Shown here piece after piece: positions 54,207 through 62,165 of a stretch of DNA of 62,165 nucleotides. Position numbers and translations under genes: made by a program. Origin of the DNA: Phycisphaerales bacterium (GTDB lineage: Bacteria; Planctomycetota; Phycisphaerae; Phycisphaerales; JAGLTS01); contig JAGLTS010000017.1 of assembly GCA_023135165.1 (NCBI GenBank), positions 1 to 62,165 on the forward strand, in the 5' to 3' direction. The notes under the pieces are model-generated. The model was not told where the DNA came from. It did no database searches and saw only the letters and a program-made list of their open reading frames with translations. Numbering within the stretch: the stretch's first letter is position 1; each line of letters opens with the position of its first letter.

Positions 54207-55541
54207 ATGTCCGTGAACCCGCCCGATCCATATCCAGTTGAACCGCTCGACCCGTTCCGCGCGTCAATCACGCCGCCCGGCTCCAAGAGCCTGACGAATC
54301 GGGCGCTGCTTCTCGCCTCGCTCGCCGACGGCGTCTCCACGATTCGCAGGCCCCTCGTCGCGGATGACACGCAACGCATGATAGACGGATTGATCGGCCT
54401 AGGCGTGCGGATCACACCAGACGATGACGGCATTCGGATCGTCGGTTCCACCGGCCGATTCACCGGCGGCGCGGCCCTGCGACTCGGCAACGCGGGGACG
54501 GCGACGCGCTTTCTTACCGCTGCGGCATGCCTCGCCAGCGGACCCGTCACGATCGACGGTGATGCTCGAATGCGCGAGCGCCCCATCGGTCAACTTGTCG
54601 ATCAGCTTCGTTCGCTCGGCGCGCAGATTAACTACCTCGGCCAGGACGGCTGCCCACCTCTGACGATCACCGGACCCGAAGGAGGACTGCCCGGCGGCTC
54701 ACTCACCATTGCGACGACGCTCTCCAGCCAGTTCATCTCCGCGCTACTCCAGATCGGCCCGCTCTGCCCGCGAGGATTGACTGTCGATCTCACCGGCCCG
54801 ATCACTTCCGCCGGCTACCTCGACATGACCATCGCCCTGATGCGAAGATTCGGCGCACAGGTGCACGTGGAGCACAGCGGCGCACGCTTCGTCGTCGAGC
54901 CTGTGCCGTACACAGCGCGGGATGACACCGTCGAGCCGGATGCGAGCAGCGCGACGTACTTCCTCGCAGCCGCTGCGATCACACCCGGCGCGGTCTGCAC
55001 GATCGAAGGGATCGGCAAAGGCTCACTCCAGGGCGATGTCGGGTTCGCGGATGTTCTCGCGCGGATGGGCGCCGACTTGGTCTTCGGCCAAGACTTCATC
55101 ACCGTCACCGGTCGGCCCGAGTCGCTCGCCGGGATTGATGTGAACATGGCGATCATGCCCGACGCCGCGATGACGCTCGCCGCCGTGGCGTGCTTCGCTC
55201 GCGGAGAGACGGTGATCCGAGGGCTGCGCACGTTGCGCGTGAAGGAGACGGACCGTCTCGCCGCACTAGCGACGGAACTGACCAAGGTCGGCGCGAAGGC
55301 AACGATCGAAGCCGACGACGATGACGAGTTACTCGTGATCGAGCCGCCCACGGATGTGACGACGCTCGAAGAGGTCGTCATCGAGACGTACAACGATCAC
55401 CGCATGGCCATGAGCTTCGCCGTCGTCGGTCTCGGCCGGCCGGGGATCGTGATTCATGATCCGTCATGCGTGAGCAAGACCTATCCGACGTTCTGGGATG
55501 ATCTTGCGCTGCTGCGGGCATCCGCGATTCCGCCATCGTAA
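54207..55541 (+). CDS. aroA: 3-phosphoshikimate 1-carboxyvinyltransferase (EPSP synthase)
   Basis: A 444-aa shikimate-pathway enzyme that joins shikimate-3-phosphate and PEP. PGSKSLTNRALLLASL (about 22-37) has the substrate Lys, Ser and Arg. GNAGTATRFLTAAA (about 94-107) is the PEP-binding loop. MPDAAMTLAAVA (about 316-327) carries the catalytic Asp. LRVKETDRLAALATEL (about 342-357) and YNDHRMAMSFAV (about 395-406) complete the signatures. Length is normal. It follows the long inverted repeat. Confidence 0.96.
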   Translation: MSVNPPDPYPVEPLDPFRASITPPGSKSLTNRALLLASLADGVSTIRRPLVADDTQRMIDGLIGLGVRITPDDDGIRIVGSTGRFTGGAALRLGNAGTATRFLTAAACLASGPVTIDGDARMRERPIGQLVDQLRSLGAQINYLGQDGCPPLTITGPEGGLPGGSLTIATTLSSQFISALLQIGPLCPRGLTVDLTGPITSAGYLDMTIALMRRFGAQVHVEHSGARFVVEPVPYTARDDTVEPDASSATYFLAAAAITPGAVCTIEGIGKGSLQGDVGFADVLARMGADLVFGQDFITVTGRPESLAGIDVNMAIMPDAAMTLAAVACFARGETVIRGLRTLRVKETDRLAALATELTKVGAKATIEADDDDELLVIEPPTDVTTLEEVVIETYNDHRMAMSFAVVGLGRPGIVIHDPSCVSKTYPTFWDDLALLRASAIPPS

Positions 55542-55599
55542 GGTCCAATCGAGCCTACGGGTTGGCTCGGCGCGACGAACAGGGGATACTGGACGATCT

Positions 55600-57426
55600 A
55601 TGGGCTCATTCTGGCATCTTGCCCGTTACATGCTGCGCTACCGCCGAACGATGATCCTGGCCATCGCTGCGGCGTTTCTCTCCGCCTTGACGTTCGGCAC
55701 GGGCCTGCTCGCGATGAAGCCGATCATCAGCGCGATCATCGGCGACGAGGACGCCACGCTGCGAACCTTTTTGACGGATGCGGACCAGCGCCTCGGCGGC
55801 CTGATCCCGGACTGGCTGATCCACATCGTCCCGGAAGATCAGTTTCAGGGCGTCATGGTCACGTTCGGCCTCATCATCGTCATGACGCTCATCAGCGGTA
55901 CGGTCAACTTCCTGCACGCCTACCTCTCCATGACCGTCTCGATCCGCGCGATCGTGAACATTCGTCGCGCTGCGTACGACCGTCTCATCCGCCTGCCGAT
56001 GCGGGAGATGCTCGCCTCGACGACGACCGATGCGATCAGCCGCATCGTGCGTGACACGAACATGCTCCGCCGGGGCTTCAGCGCGCTGCTCAGCAAGGCG
56101 GTCGCCCAGCTTTTCAAGGGGGCGACCGGCCTGATCGTGGCCATCATCATCGAGTGGCGCATCACACTCATCACGCTCATCGTCGGCCCGATCATCGCCA
56201 TCACGATCCGGAAGTTCGGCAAGATCATCAGACGAGCGGCGAACCGCGCGCTCGCCCAATCCGCTCGGCTGCTTGCGGTCCTGACCGAGTCCATCCAGGG
56301 CATGCGCGTCGTGAAAGTACACAACGGCGAATGGTATGAGCGAGGCAGATTCAATCGAATCAATCGCGCCGTCATGCGCGAGGAGTTCACCATGCGGACG
56401 GCGCGGGCCGCCAGTTCGCCCGTCGTCGAGTCGCTCTCGACAATCGTCCTATGCGTCCTGGCGGCGGTCGCGTGCTGGTACGTGATCAACGGCCAACTCG
56501 ACGCGGATCGACTGATCATCTCGCTTGCAGCGCTCGGCCTGGCGGGCGGAACGATCAAACCGCTCACCAACGTCCTCAACGACCTGCACGAAAGCGCCGG
56601 GGCTGCGGACCGGATCATCACAGTCCTAAACCTCCCCGCGGAGGATCTGCGCACGCGCCACCTGCCGAGCTTGCCCAGGCACGAGACATCCATCGAGTTC
56701 CGCAACGTGATGTTCACGTACCCACATGGTGAACGATCGGCTGTGCGCGATGTCGCGCTCACGGTGCACCGCGGAGAGACCGTCGCCTTCGTCGGGCCGA
56801 ACGGCTCGGGCAAAACGACGCTGCTCAGCCTTGTGCCCAAGCTGTTTGATCCGGAGCAAGGTGACATCCTCATCGACGGTCGGTCGATCGCCAACCACAA
56901 CATCCGCAGCCTTCGCAGGCAGATCGGCGTCGTCACACAGGACACCGTCCTCTTCGACGACACGATCGCCAGCAACATCGCCTACGGTCGACCCGGTGCG
57001 ACGCGCGAACAGATCATTGAGGCAGCCAAGCAGGCGCACGCCGACGCGTTCATCCTGGAAAAACCAGGCGCGTATGACGCCCGTGTCGGCGAACGAGGCG
57101 TATCACTCTCGGGCGGCCAACGACAACGCATCGCCATCGCCCGCGCGATTCTGCGCGATCCGGCGATCCTCATTCTCGATGAAGCAACGAGCATGATCGA
57201 CGCCAAGAGCGAGGATGACATCACCACCGCGCTGCACGACTTCTGCGAGAATCGGACGACGCTCCTCATCGCACATCGCCTCAGCACAGTCGTCAATGCC
57301 GACCGCATCGTCGTCATGGATGAAGGCGCGATCATCGACGTCGGCACGCACAACGAACTGATCGGTCGCTGCACGCTGTATCAACAGCTTTGCCGCACGC
57401 AGCTCACGGGCGACACGGACACGTGA
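55600..57426 (+). CDS. ABC exporter, MsbA/lipid-flippase type
   Basis: 608 aa from ATG 55600; the longer open frame overlaps aroA and is not used. Six membrane segments lie in about 20-330, with coupling helices between them. The nucleotide-binding domain has Walker A GPNGSGKTTLLSL (about 400), signature LSGGQRQRIAIARA (about 505), Walker B ILILDEATSMID (about 525-536) and the H-loop LIAHRLSTV. The half-transporter layout is that of MsbA-like exporters. LPS-related genes nearby make lipid export plausible, but the substrate is not shown. Confidence 0.92.
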   Translation: MGSFWHLARYMLRYRRTMILAIAAAFLSALTFGTGLLAMKPIISAIIGDEDATLRTFLTDADQRLGGLIPDWLIHIVPEDQFQGVMVTFGLIIVMTLISGTVNFLHAYLSMTVSIRAIVNIRRAAYDRLIRLPMREMLASTTTDAISRIVRDTNMLRRGFSALLSKAVAQLFKGATGLIVAIIIEWRITLITLIVGPIIAITIRKFGKIIRRAANRALAQSARLLAVLTESIQGMRVVKVHNGEWYERGRFNRINRAVMREEFTMRTARAASSPVVESLSTIVLCVLAAVACWYVINGQLDADRLIISLAALGLAGGTIKPLTNVLNDLHESAGAADRIITVLNLPAEDLRTRHLPSLPRHETSIEFRNVMFTYPHGERSAVRDVALTVHRGETVAFVGPNGSGKTTLLSLVPKLFDPEQGDILIDGRSIANHNIRSLRRQIGVVTQDTVLFDDTIASNIAYGRPGATREQIIEAAKQAHADAFILEKPGAYDARVGERGVSLSGGQRQRIAIARAILRDPAILILDEATSMIDAKSEDDITTALHDFCENRTTLLIAHRLSTVVNADRIVVMDEGAIIDVGTHNELIGRCTLYQQLCRTQLTGDTDT

Positions 57427-57437
57427 TTGACATCAAG

Positions 57438-57467
57438 AAAGCCCAGGGAAAGCTTTCCCTGGGCTTT
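57438..57467. terminator. Bidirectional terminator, perfect 30-base palindrome
   Basis: Arms 57438-57452 and 57453-57467 are fully complementary, giving a stem with AGCT at its centre and T-runs on both strands (CTTT on each side). It sits between the convergent ABC transporter and aldolase genes and should terminate both. Confidence 0.88.
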
Positions 57468-57496
57468 GGCATGTCCGTAACGCTCGCATTGGAGCA

Positions 57497-58552
57497 TCAC
57501 GCGATCGTAATATCCTTGTTCAGGAAGACATCCTGGATCGCGTTGAGCAGCGCAACGCCTTCCTTCATCGGGCGCTGGAAGGACTTGCGACCGGAGATCA
57601 ATCCCATGCCGCCCGCGCGCTTGTTGATGACCGCGGTGCGCACCGCCTGGGCGAGGTCATCCGCGCCGCCGGATGCGCCGCCGGAGTTGATAAGGCCCGC
57701 CCGGCCGTTGTAGCAGTTGGCGACCTGATACCTGCACAGCTCGATCGGATGATCGCCGGGCGTGAGCTTTTCGTAGACATCCTTGTGCGTCTTGGCGAAC
57801 TTGATCGCGTTGAAGAGACCGTTGTTCTCCGCCTGCTTCTGCTTGATGATGTCAGCCTGAATCGTGACGCCGAGGTGGTTCGCCTGACCCGTGCCGTCCG
57901 CCGACACGTGGTAGTCCTTGCCATCCACCTTGAACGCGCTGTTGCGCAGGTAACACCACAGGAAGCAGACCATACCCAGCGAGTGCGCTTCCTCGAACGC
58001 TTCGGAGACTTCCTGAATCTGGCGATCCGAGTTATCCGAGCCGTAGTAGATCGTCGCGCCGACGGCAGTCGCGCCGAGGTTGTACGCTTCACCGACCGAG
58101 CCGTACATGATCTGGTCGTATGTGTTGGGGTACGTCATCAACTCGTTGTGATTGAGCTTGACGAGGAAGGGGATCTTGTGGGCGTACTTGCGAGAGCACG
58201 CGGCGAGGACGCCGAACGTCGAGGCGACTGCGTTGCAGCCACCCTCGATCGCAAGCTTGATGATGTTCTCCGGATCGAAGTAGATCGGATTGGGCGCGAA
58301 GCTCGCGCCGCCGGTGTGCTCGATGCCTTGGTCAACGGGGAGGATCGAAAGGTAACCCGCACCCCTGAGCCGGCCCGTGTTGAAGATCGACTGAAAGTTG
58401 CGAAGCAGTTGCGGGTTGCGGTTCGAGCCGGCGACGACGCGGTCGATGTAGTCAGGCCCGGGCAGGTTCAGGGCGGACTTGGGAAATCCCTTGCACTCGT
58501 ACGAGAGCAGGGCGTCGGCATCTGACCCGAGAAGTTCGTTGATGGAAGGCAT
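57497..58552 (-). CDS. Class I fructose-bisphosphate aldolase (FbaB/DhnA type)
   Basis: A 351-aa Schiff-base aldolase. [18 protein letters not shown] near residues 68-85 opens the barrel. [15 protein letters not shown] (about 127-141), [13 protein letters not shown] (about 168-180), and [18 protein letters not shown] (about 285-302) with phosphate-binding Gly-Gly follow. [14 protein letters not shown] near 319-332 is the typical C-terminal phosphate loop. It cleaves fructose-1,6-bisphosphate in glycolysis. Length matches the family. The terminator at 57438-57467 follows its stop. Confidence 0.92.
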   Translation of the reverse strand: MPSINELLGSDADALLSYECKGFPKSALNLPGPDYIDRVVAGSNRNPQLLRNFQSIFNTGRLRGAGYLSILPVDQGIEHTGGASFAPNPIYFDPENIIKLAIEGGCNAVASTFGVLAACSRKYAHKIPFLVKLNHNELMTYPNTYDQIMYGSVGEAYNLGATAVGATIYYGSDNSDRQIQEVSEAFEEAHSLGMVCFLWCYLRNSAFKVDGKDYHVSADGTGQANHLGVTIQADIIKQKQAENNGLFNAIKFAKTHKDVYEKLTPGDHPIELCRYQVANCYNGRAGLINSGGASGGADDLAQAVRTAVINKRAGGMGLISGRKSFQRPMKEGVALLNAIQDVFLNKDITIA

Positions 58553-58706
58553 GGAATTGCTCCTTGAAAAGCGGTTGGGGCCGCCAGTGTATCAAACCGG
58601 ACAGCCGGGCAGCTACGCAGCCCCGGACCTACATCGCGCAGCGACGCGGCCACTCGAAGCCCCAAGGACTTGTGTGTGGATCTCAGTCGGCACGAGCTGG
58701 CCTGCG

Positions 58707-58991
58707 TCAGCCGATACGCTTCTCGACATGGATCAGGTGGTAGCCGAACTGCGTCTTGACCGGGTCGGAGACGTCGCCCAGCGGCAGATCGCCGAAGATC
58801 ACCGCATCAAACTCGGGCACCATGTCACCCTGCCCGAACTCACCGAGCGATCCGCCGCGATCCTTGGATGGACACTGCGAGTGCTGCTGGGCGAGATCGC
58901 CGAACTCAGCCCCTTCTTCGATCTGCTTCTTGAGATCCAAGGCTTCTTGCTCGGTGGAGACGAGAATGTGACTGGCGATGGCACGTGACAT
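58707..58991 (-). CDS. Parvulin-type peptidyl-prolyl isomerase (PpiC)
   Basis: 94 aa from ATG 58991 with AGGAG upstream. The single domain matches PpiC parvulin: SHILVSTEQEALDL (about 7-20), DLAQQHSQCPSKDRGGSLGEFGQGDMVPEF-like core (positions about 33-60, key Cys and Met residues present), and FGYHLIHVEKRIG at the end. It has no signal, so it is cytosolic. It catalyses proline cis-trans isomerisation. Confidence 0.94.
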   Translation of the reverse strand: MSRAIASHILVSTEQEALDLKKQIEEGAEFGDLAQQHSQCPSKDRGGSLGEFGQGDMVPEFDAVIFGDLPLGDVSDPVKTQFGYHLIHVEKRIG

Positions 58992-59121
58992 GGCGCGCTC
59001 CTGACAAGTGTGCGATGGGGCCGGACGGCCCGGTGGATGGGCGTCAGTGTAGCGTTGGATCGTGGCGGGCGAGGCCCAGCGGTACAATCCCGCTACCGAG
59101 TTTGCTCGGAAAGGAACAAGG

Positions 59122-59970
59122 ATGGGCAGCAAGATCGCGGTGATATTCGACTTCGACGGCACGCTGGCGCCTGACAGTACGAGCAGCTTCCTCGGCTCGC
59201 TCGGGGTCGATGCCGATGCGTTCTGGAGAAACAGCGTGCAGCCGCTCCTCGACGACGGATGGGATGAGATGCCCGCCTACCTGCACCGGATGCTCGAACT
59301 CTCCCGCGCCCGGCCGAGCGGCGACCGCATCACACACAAGCGCCTCACCGCATGGGGCTCACAGATCGAGCTTTTTCCAGGCGTCGAGGCGATCTTCGAC
59401 ACGCTCCGACAGACAGCCCGCGAAGTCGATTCCTCCATCAGCGTCGAGTACTACCTGATCAGCAGCGGAATCCGGGAGATCCTGCGCAAGACGACGATCG
59501 CACGCGAGTTCCGCGACATCTGGGCGTGTCGATTCAGCTTTGACGAATCGGATGAGATCGCGGGCGTGCGAAACGTCGTGAGTTTCACCGAGAAGACGCG
59601 CTTCATCGTGCAGATCTCAAAGGGTCTCGTGGGTGAAGCGGCGCGGGGCCGCAACAAGGCTGTCAATCAGCGCGTCCGGCAAGGCCAGTTCGAGATCCCG
59701 TTCGCAAACATGATCGTCGTTGGAGACGGCGACACCGATATCCCCATGTTCGCCATGGTTGGTAAGCCCGACAAGCACGGCCGGCGAGGCACGACAATCG
59801 GCGTCTCCGATCCACGCAGTCCCGACAAATGGGGCAAGGCGCTTCGACTGGCAAAAGACCAACGTGTCGAGACGGTACACGAAGCGGACTACGCCCAGGG
59901 CGGCGCGCTGCATGCGACACTCGTGGATGCTGTGCGCGAACACGCCAAGACAATCGCCTCGCCACGCTGA
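59122..59970 (+). CDS. HAD-family phosphatase
   Basis: 282 aa from ATG 59122, which has AAGGA at 59111-59115. Motif I is VIFDFDGTLAPDS (about 8-20), motif II is LISSGIREIL (about 111-120), and motif IV is VVGDGDTDIPMFAMVG (about 200-215), as in Cof/PSP-like HAD hydrolases. The family dephosphorylates small phosphate esters. The insert between motifs I and II is longer than in the smallest members. Substrate is unknown. It is followed 34 bases later by a GNAT gene. Confidence 0.85.
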   Translation: MGSKIAVIFDFDGTLAPDSTSSFLGSLGVDADAFWRNSVQPLLDDGWDEMPAYLHRMLELSRARPSGDRITHKRLTAWGSQIELFPGVEAIFDTLRQTAREVDSSISVEYYLISSGIREILRKTTIAREFRDIWACRFSFDESDEIAGVRNVVSFTEKTRFIVQISKGLVGEAARGRNKAVNQRVRQGQFEIPFANMIVVGDGDTDIPMFAMVGKPDKHGRRGTTIGVSDPRSPDKWGKALRLAKDQRVETVHEADYAQGGALHATLVDAVREHAKTIASPR

Positions 59971-60004
59971 TCTCGGTTACGGATTTGGATGGAGCGTTAT
60001 CACA

Positions 60005-60418
60005 ATGCAACCTCGCTACACCGATTCACTCGATGCCATCACGCCGAACATGCTGACCGGCTTCTTCGAGGGTTGGCCGAATCCGCCGTCGCCGGCGACG
60101 CACCTTCAGATCCTGCGCAGCAGTGCGCACATCGTGCTCGCAATTGACGATGAGCGGAATCGCGTCATCGGCTTCATCAACGCGATCTCCGACGGCATCC
60201 TCTCTGCCTACATCCCGCTCCTGGAAGTCCTCCCCGAACACCGCAGGCAAGGCGTCGGAACAGAACTCGTCTCGCGCATGCTCGGCACGTTTCACGATCT
60301 GTACATGATCGACCTGACGTGTGACCCAGGCACTCAACCGTTCTACGAATCATGCGGCATGATGCGCTCGACCGGCATGATGTGCCGGGACTTCGCACAT
60401 CAGTCGGGGGCTGTGTGA
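60005..60418 (+). CDS. GNAT-family N-acetyltransferase
   Basis: 137 aa from ATG 60005 with GGAG 10 bases upstream. GFINAISDGILSAYIPLLEV (about 57-76) precedes the acetyl-CoA motif EHRRQGVGTELVSRML (about 79-94). TCDPGTQPFYESCGM (about 104-118) is the usual end of the fold. It should acetylate an amine on a small molecule or protein. Its stop codon overlaps the next start (TGATG at 60416-60420), so it is translated with the phosphatase-like lipoprotein. Confidence 0.88.
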   Translation: MQPRYTDSLDAITPNMLTGFFEGWPNPPSPATHLQILRSSAHIVLAIDDERNRVIGFINAISDGILSAYIPLLEVLPEHRRQGVGTELVSRMLGTFHDLYMIDLTCDPGTQPFYESCGMMRSTGMMCRDFAHQSGAV

Positions 60419-61254
60419 TGAATACTTCCGCCTCCGCGAAGGAACGAAACAGGATGCGACCGCGCGTGACCGCGTTGGGCTTCGCGCTCTTGATGACGGT
60501 CCTGCTCACGATTGGTTGCACCGCACCGATGCCGACGATTCGCATCGTCACGTACAACATCCACCACGGCGAAGGAACCGACAGCGTCTTCGATCTGGAA
60601 CGGATCGCGCTGGTCATCTCAGCGCTCAACCCGGACCTCGTCGCGCTACAGGAGGTGGATCGAGCCACACGACGATCACAAGGCGTCGATCAGGCGGCGG
60701 ATATCGCGAAGCTGACGAAGATGCACGTGACATACGGCAAGGCGATGGACTATGCGGGTGGGGCGTACGGCGTCGCCATTCTCTCACGATGGCCTATCGA
60801 GCATGTGTCGAACCACCCGCTTCCCTTCGCAGGCGGGCGCGAGCCTCGAACCGCGCTCGCTGCACACGTCACAACACCGGGCATCGGCGAGCTTGTCTTC
60901 GTCTGCACGCATCTTCAGCATAACTCCGAAGACGATCGCCTTGCGCAGGCGCACGAGCTGAACGCACTGTTCGCGCCGCCGGATGTCGATTCGACTATCG
61001 TTCTTACGGGTGACTTCAACGCCCAGATCGGCAGCGATCCGATGAACGAGCTGCTCGCACGCTGGGTGGATACATCAGCCGATTCACCGGCGCCAACGTG
61101 GCCCTCCGATGAACCGAACGTGCGGATCGACTATGTGCTGTACCGGCCAGGCGGTTCCTGGCGCGTTCTTGAAACGCGCGTGATTGAGGAAGCGATCGCA
61201 TCGGACCATCGACCGCTTCTGGTCACGCTGCAATGGACGGGCGCACCGCGGTAG
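60418..61254 (+). CDS. Endonuclease/exonuclease/phosphatase-family lipoprotein
   Basis: 278 aa, beginning with a lipoprotein signal whose lipobox is LTIGC near residue 34, so the mature protein should be tethered to a membrane outside the cytoplasm. The EEP fold has VTYNIHHGEGTDS (about 43-55), DLVALQEVDRATRR (about 73-86), LTGDFNAQIGS (about 197-207) and SDHRPLLVTL at the end. It hydrolyses phosphodiesters, and nucleic acid or phospholipid are both possible. The start overlaps the GNAT stop. Confidence 0.88.
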   Translation: MNTSASAKERNRMRPRVTALGFALLMTVLLTIGCTAPMPTIRIVTYNIHHGEGTDSVFDLERIALVISALNPDLVALQEVDRATRRSQGVDQAADIAKLTKMHVTYGKAMDYAGGAYGVAILSRWPIEHVSNHPLPFAGGREPRTALAAHVTTPGIGELVFVCTHLQHNSEDDRLAQAHELNALFAPPDVDSTIVLTGDFNAQIGSDPMNELLARWVDTSADSPAPTWPSDEPNVRIDYVLYRPGGSWRVLETRVIEEAIASDHRPLLVTLQWTGAPR

Positions 61255-61278
61255 CCTTGTGCTGCGCAACGAGGCGAC

Positions 61279-61650
61279 CTACTCGCGATCGACGCCGGTC
61301 TTCTCGCTCGTCGGGCTGAAGATGTCCAGCACGATCGAATCCTCAATCGCGTCGGCGGAATGCGGCACGTTCGACGGCACGTGAAGTACATCGCCCGGCT
61401 CAAGCGTCTGCTCGCGGCGATCGTCGCTTCCGTCCGAGCCGATGCCGACGCGCATCTTCCCGGAGATCATGCAGGTGAACTGCTCGTTCACGTGCGCGTG
61501 CGTCGGGATGTGGGCGCCGGCGTCGAACGTGATTTTCGAGAGCATCATGCGCTCGCCGATGATCCGTCGCCTGCCAAGGAACTCGAGCGGGCGATCCTGC
61601 TGCACATCCTGCCAACGGTAGATCGTAGCGTCGTATTGTGAAGGCATCAT
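61279..61650 (-). CDS. Cupin-domain protein
   Basis: A 123-aa single cupin. ATG 61650 has AAGGA upstream. The metal motif 1 pattern HIPTHAHVNEQFTCMISG (about 47-64) has the His, His and Glu ligands. LEPGDVLHVPSNVPHSADA (about 83-101) supplies the later His. It could be a small dioxygenase, isomerase or binding protein. No specific role is shown. It converges with the EEP gene after 24 bases. Confidence 0.85.
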   Translation of the reverse strand: MMPSQYDATIYRWQDVQQDRPLEFLGRRRIIGERMMLSKITFDAGAHIPTHAHVNEQFTCMISGKMRVGIGSDGSDDRREQTLEPGDVLHVPSNVPHSADAIEDSIVLDIFSPTSEKTGVDRE

Positions 61651-61736
61651 GTCGTCCTTTCCGTCACTACGTGGTCATCCTGCACAATCATAAGCCGCCG
61701 TGTGTCATCAAGCGCGACATCCCGCCGACAAACCAC

Positions 61737-61895
61737 ATGTTTGCATTCCACGCAGCATCGGCTGCGGCTCGCATCATCACCATCACCATCGCACTGACGG
61801 TGTTGTTCGTTTTACATCAGCACGAATTGATCTCACCCGTTGCAGTCACGTCGCTGTGCGCGATGGTCAGCTTCTACTACGGCGCACGATCATGA
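61737..61895 (+). CDS. Small hydrophobic protein, hypothetical
   Basis: A possible 52-aa protein from ATG 61737, with two hydrophobic helices (about 9-26 and 28-46) and a short charged end. No Shine-Dalgarno is clear, and a GTG 99 bases upstream is also in frame but lies inside the cupin leader. Small membrane protein or chance hydrophobic frame are both open. I give it low weight. Confidence 0.3.
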   Translation: MFAFHAASAAARIITITIALTVLFVLHQHELISPVAVTSLCAMVSFYYGARS

Positions 61896-61975
61896 GCGGC
61901 GCGAGCATGCTGATCGCATCGGCGCTGCGGACACCCCGGTCGAGCGCCGCCGAGATTCGACGCCGCTGATCCGGA

Positions 61976-62011
61976 CACAAAAACGCCCCACCGAAACTCG
62001 TTCGGTGGGGC
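61976..62011 (-). terminator. Rho-independent terminator of the right-edge gene
   Basis: An 11-bp stem (61985-61995 with 62001-62011) encloses a 5-base loop. On the minus strand it is followed by GTTTTTG. It ends the minus-strand Gly-rich RNA-binding protein gene, whose stop codon is 61 bases upstream in transcription direction. Confidence 0.85.
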
Positions 62012-62071
62012 TGAGATGTTGACTGTTGTTCTTGCGCGCCGTGCCACAGCACGACTCAGCGGTGCGTGCGC

Positions 62072-62165
62072 CTACCAGCCGCCGCGACGGCTGTCGCGTC
62101 CGCCGCCGCCGCCGCCGCCTCGGCCGCCGCCGAAACCACCGCTACGGGGAGCCTTGGGCTTGGCT
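62072..62165 (-). CDS. C-terminal end of a Gly-rich (RRM-type) RNA-binding protein, partial
   Basis: Only the last 30 codons lie in the window. They read KPKAPRSGGFGGGRGG, then a Gly run, then RDSRRGGW and stop. This tail is typical of small RRM proteins with Gly/Arg-rich ends, such as those known from cyanobacteria and planctomycetes. The RRM itself is outside the window, so the family call is inferred from the tail only. Confidence 0.6.
   Translation of the reverse strand, partial: AKPKAPRSGGFGGGRGGGGGGGRDSRRGGW

Noticed and set aside
1..62165. CRISPR array, prophage or insertion sequence
   Set aside because: No regularly spaced direct repeats, no integrase, transposase or phage structural genes were seen anywhere in the window.

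Overview
The window is high-GC bacterial DNA, read here as a Planctomycetes/Phycisphaerae-like chromosome. That placement is inference. It rests on an extracellular peptidase with a C-terminal dockerin, a tricorn-type protease, LPS-type envelope genes, a Gly-rich RNA-binding protein tail and a paired palindromic intergenic repeat. There is one tRNA gene. I see no rRNA, no CRISPR array and no transposase.

Layout. (1) 258-2372: thiolase and 3-hydroxyacyl-CoA dehydrogenase, then a DASS-type transporter with RCK_C domains (2644-4443). (2) 4738-7904: an accessory stretch with two tandem paralogous membrane proteins of unknown function that carry an internally duplicated soluble module, then a two-gene unit of a probable dual-OB protein and a DUF488 protein. 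(3) 8076-17339: alpha/beta hydrolase, two crotonase-fold proteins, a long acyl-CoA dehydrogenase and a 2-oxoacid oxidoreductase whose gamma chain is fused to a GltD-like flavoprotein and a ferredoxin domain. With block 1 this gives a near-complete acyl-CoA beta-oxidation set next to a 2-oxoacid oxidoreductase that may pass electrons to NAD(P). A metallo-beta-lactamase-fold hydrolase follows. (4) 18277-34253, all minus strand: a fused 5-oxoprolinase/hydantoinase, a dockerin-bearing gingipain-like C25 peptidase, a DxD glycosyltransferase-like protein, a membrane protein with a zinc ribbon, a metallophosphoesterase-LamG protein and a tricorn-like protease with an unusual acidic linker and beta-barrel-like insertion.

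(5) tRNA-Leu(UAA) at 34388-34472 and a membrane histidine kinase convergent with a lone receiver protein. (6) 36153-49649, minus strand: a complete NAD-reducing [NiFe]-hydrogenase locus. Gene order in transcription direction is hypF-hypC-hypD-hypE-hypA-hypB, NAD-malic enzyme, hoxF-hoxU-hoxY-hoxH, maturation protease, receiver. Structural genes, the nickel and CN/CO ligand maturation set and the endopeptidase are all present, so the locus looks self-sufficient for group 3d hydrogenase biogenesis. (7) 49960-57426: envelope genes (PlsY, O-antigen-ligase-like protein, WaaE-like glycosyltransferase, WaaP-like kinase, MsbA-like ABC exporter) with an orphan GroES-like protein and AroA among them. (8) 57497-62165: class I aldolase, parvulin, HAD phosphatase, GNAT acetyltransferase, lipoprotein EEP phosphatase, cupin, and the tail of a Gly-rich RNA-binding protein at the right edge.

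Most gene starts have a visible Shine-Dalgarno, and several starts were moved downstream or to GTG/TTG codons on that basis. The best candidates for something undescribed are the tandem repeat-module membrane proteins, the dual-OB/DUF488 pair, the tricorn insertion and the fused 2-oxoacid oxidoreductase subunit.
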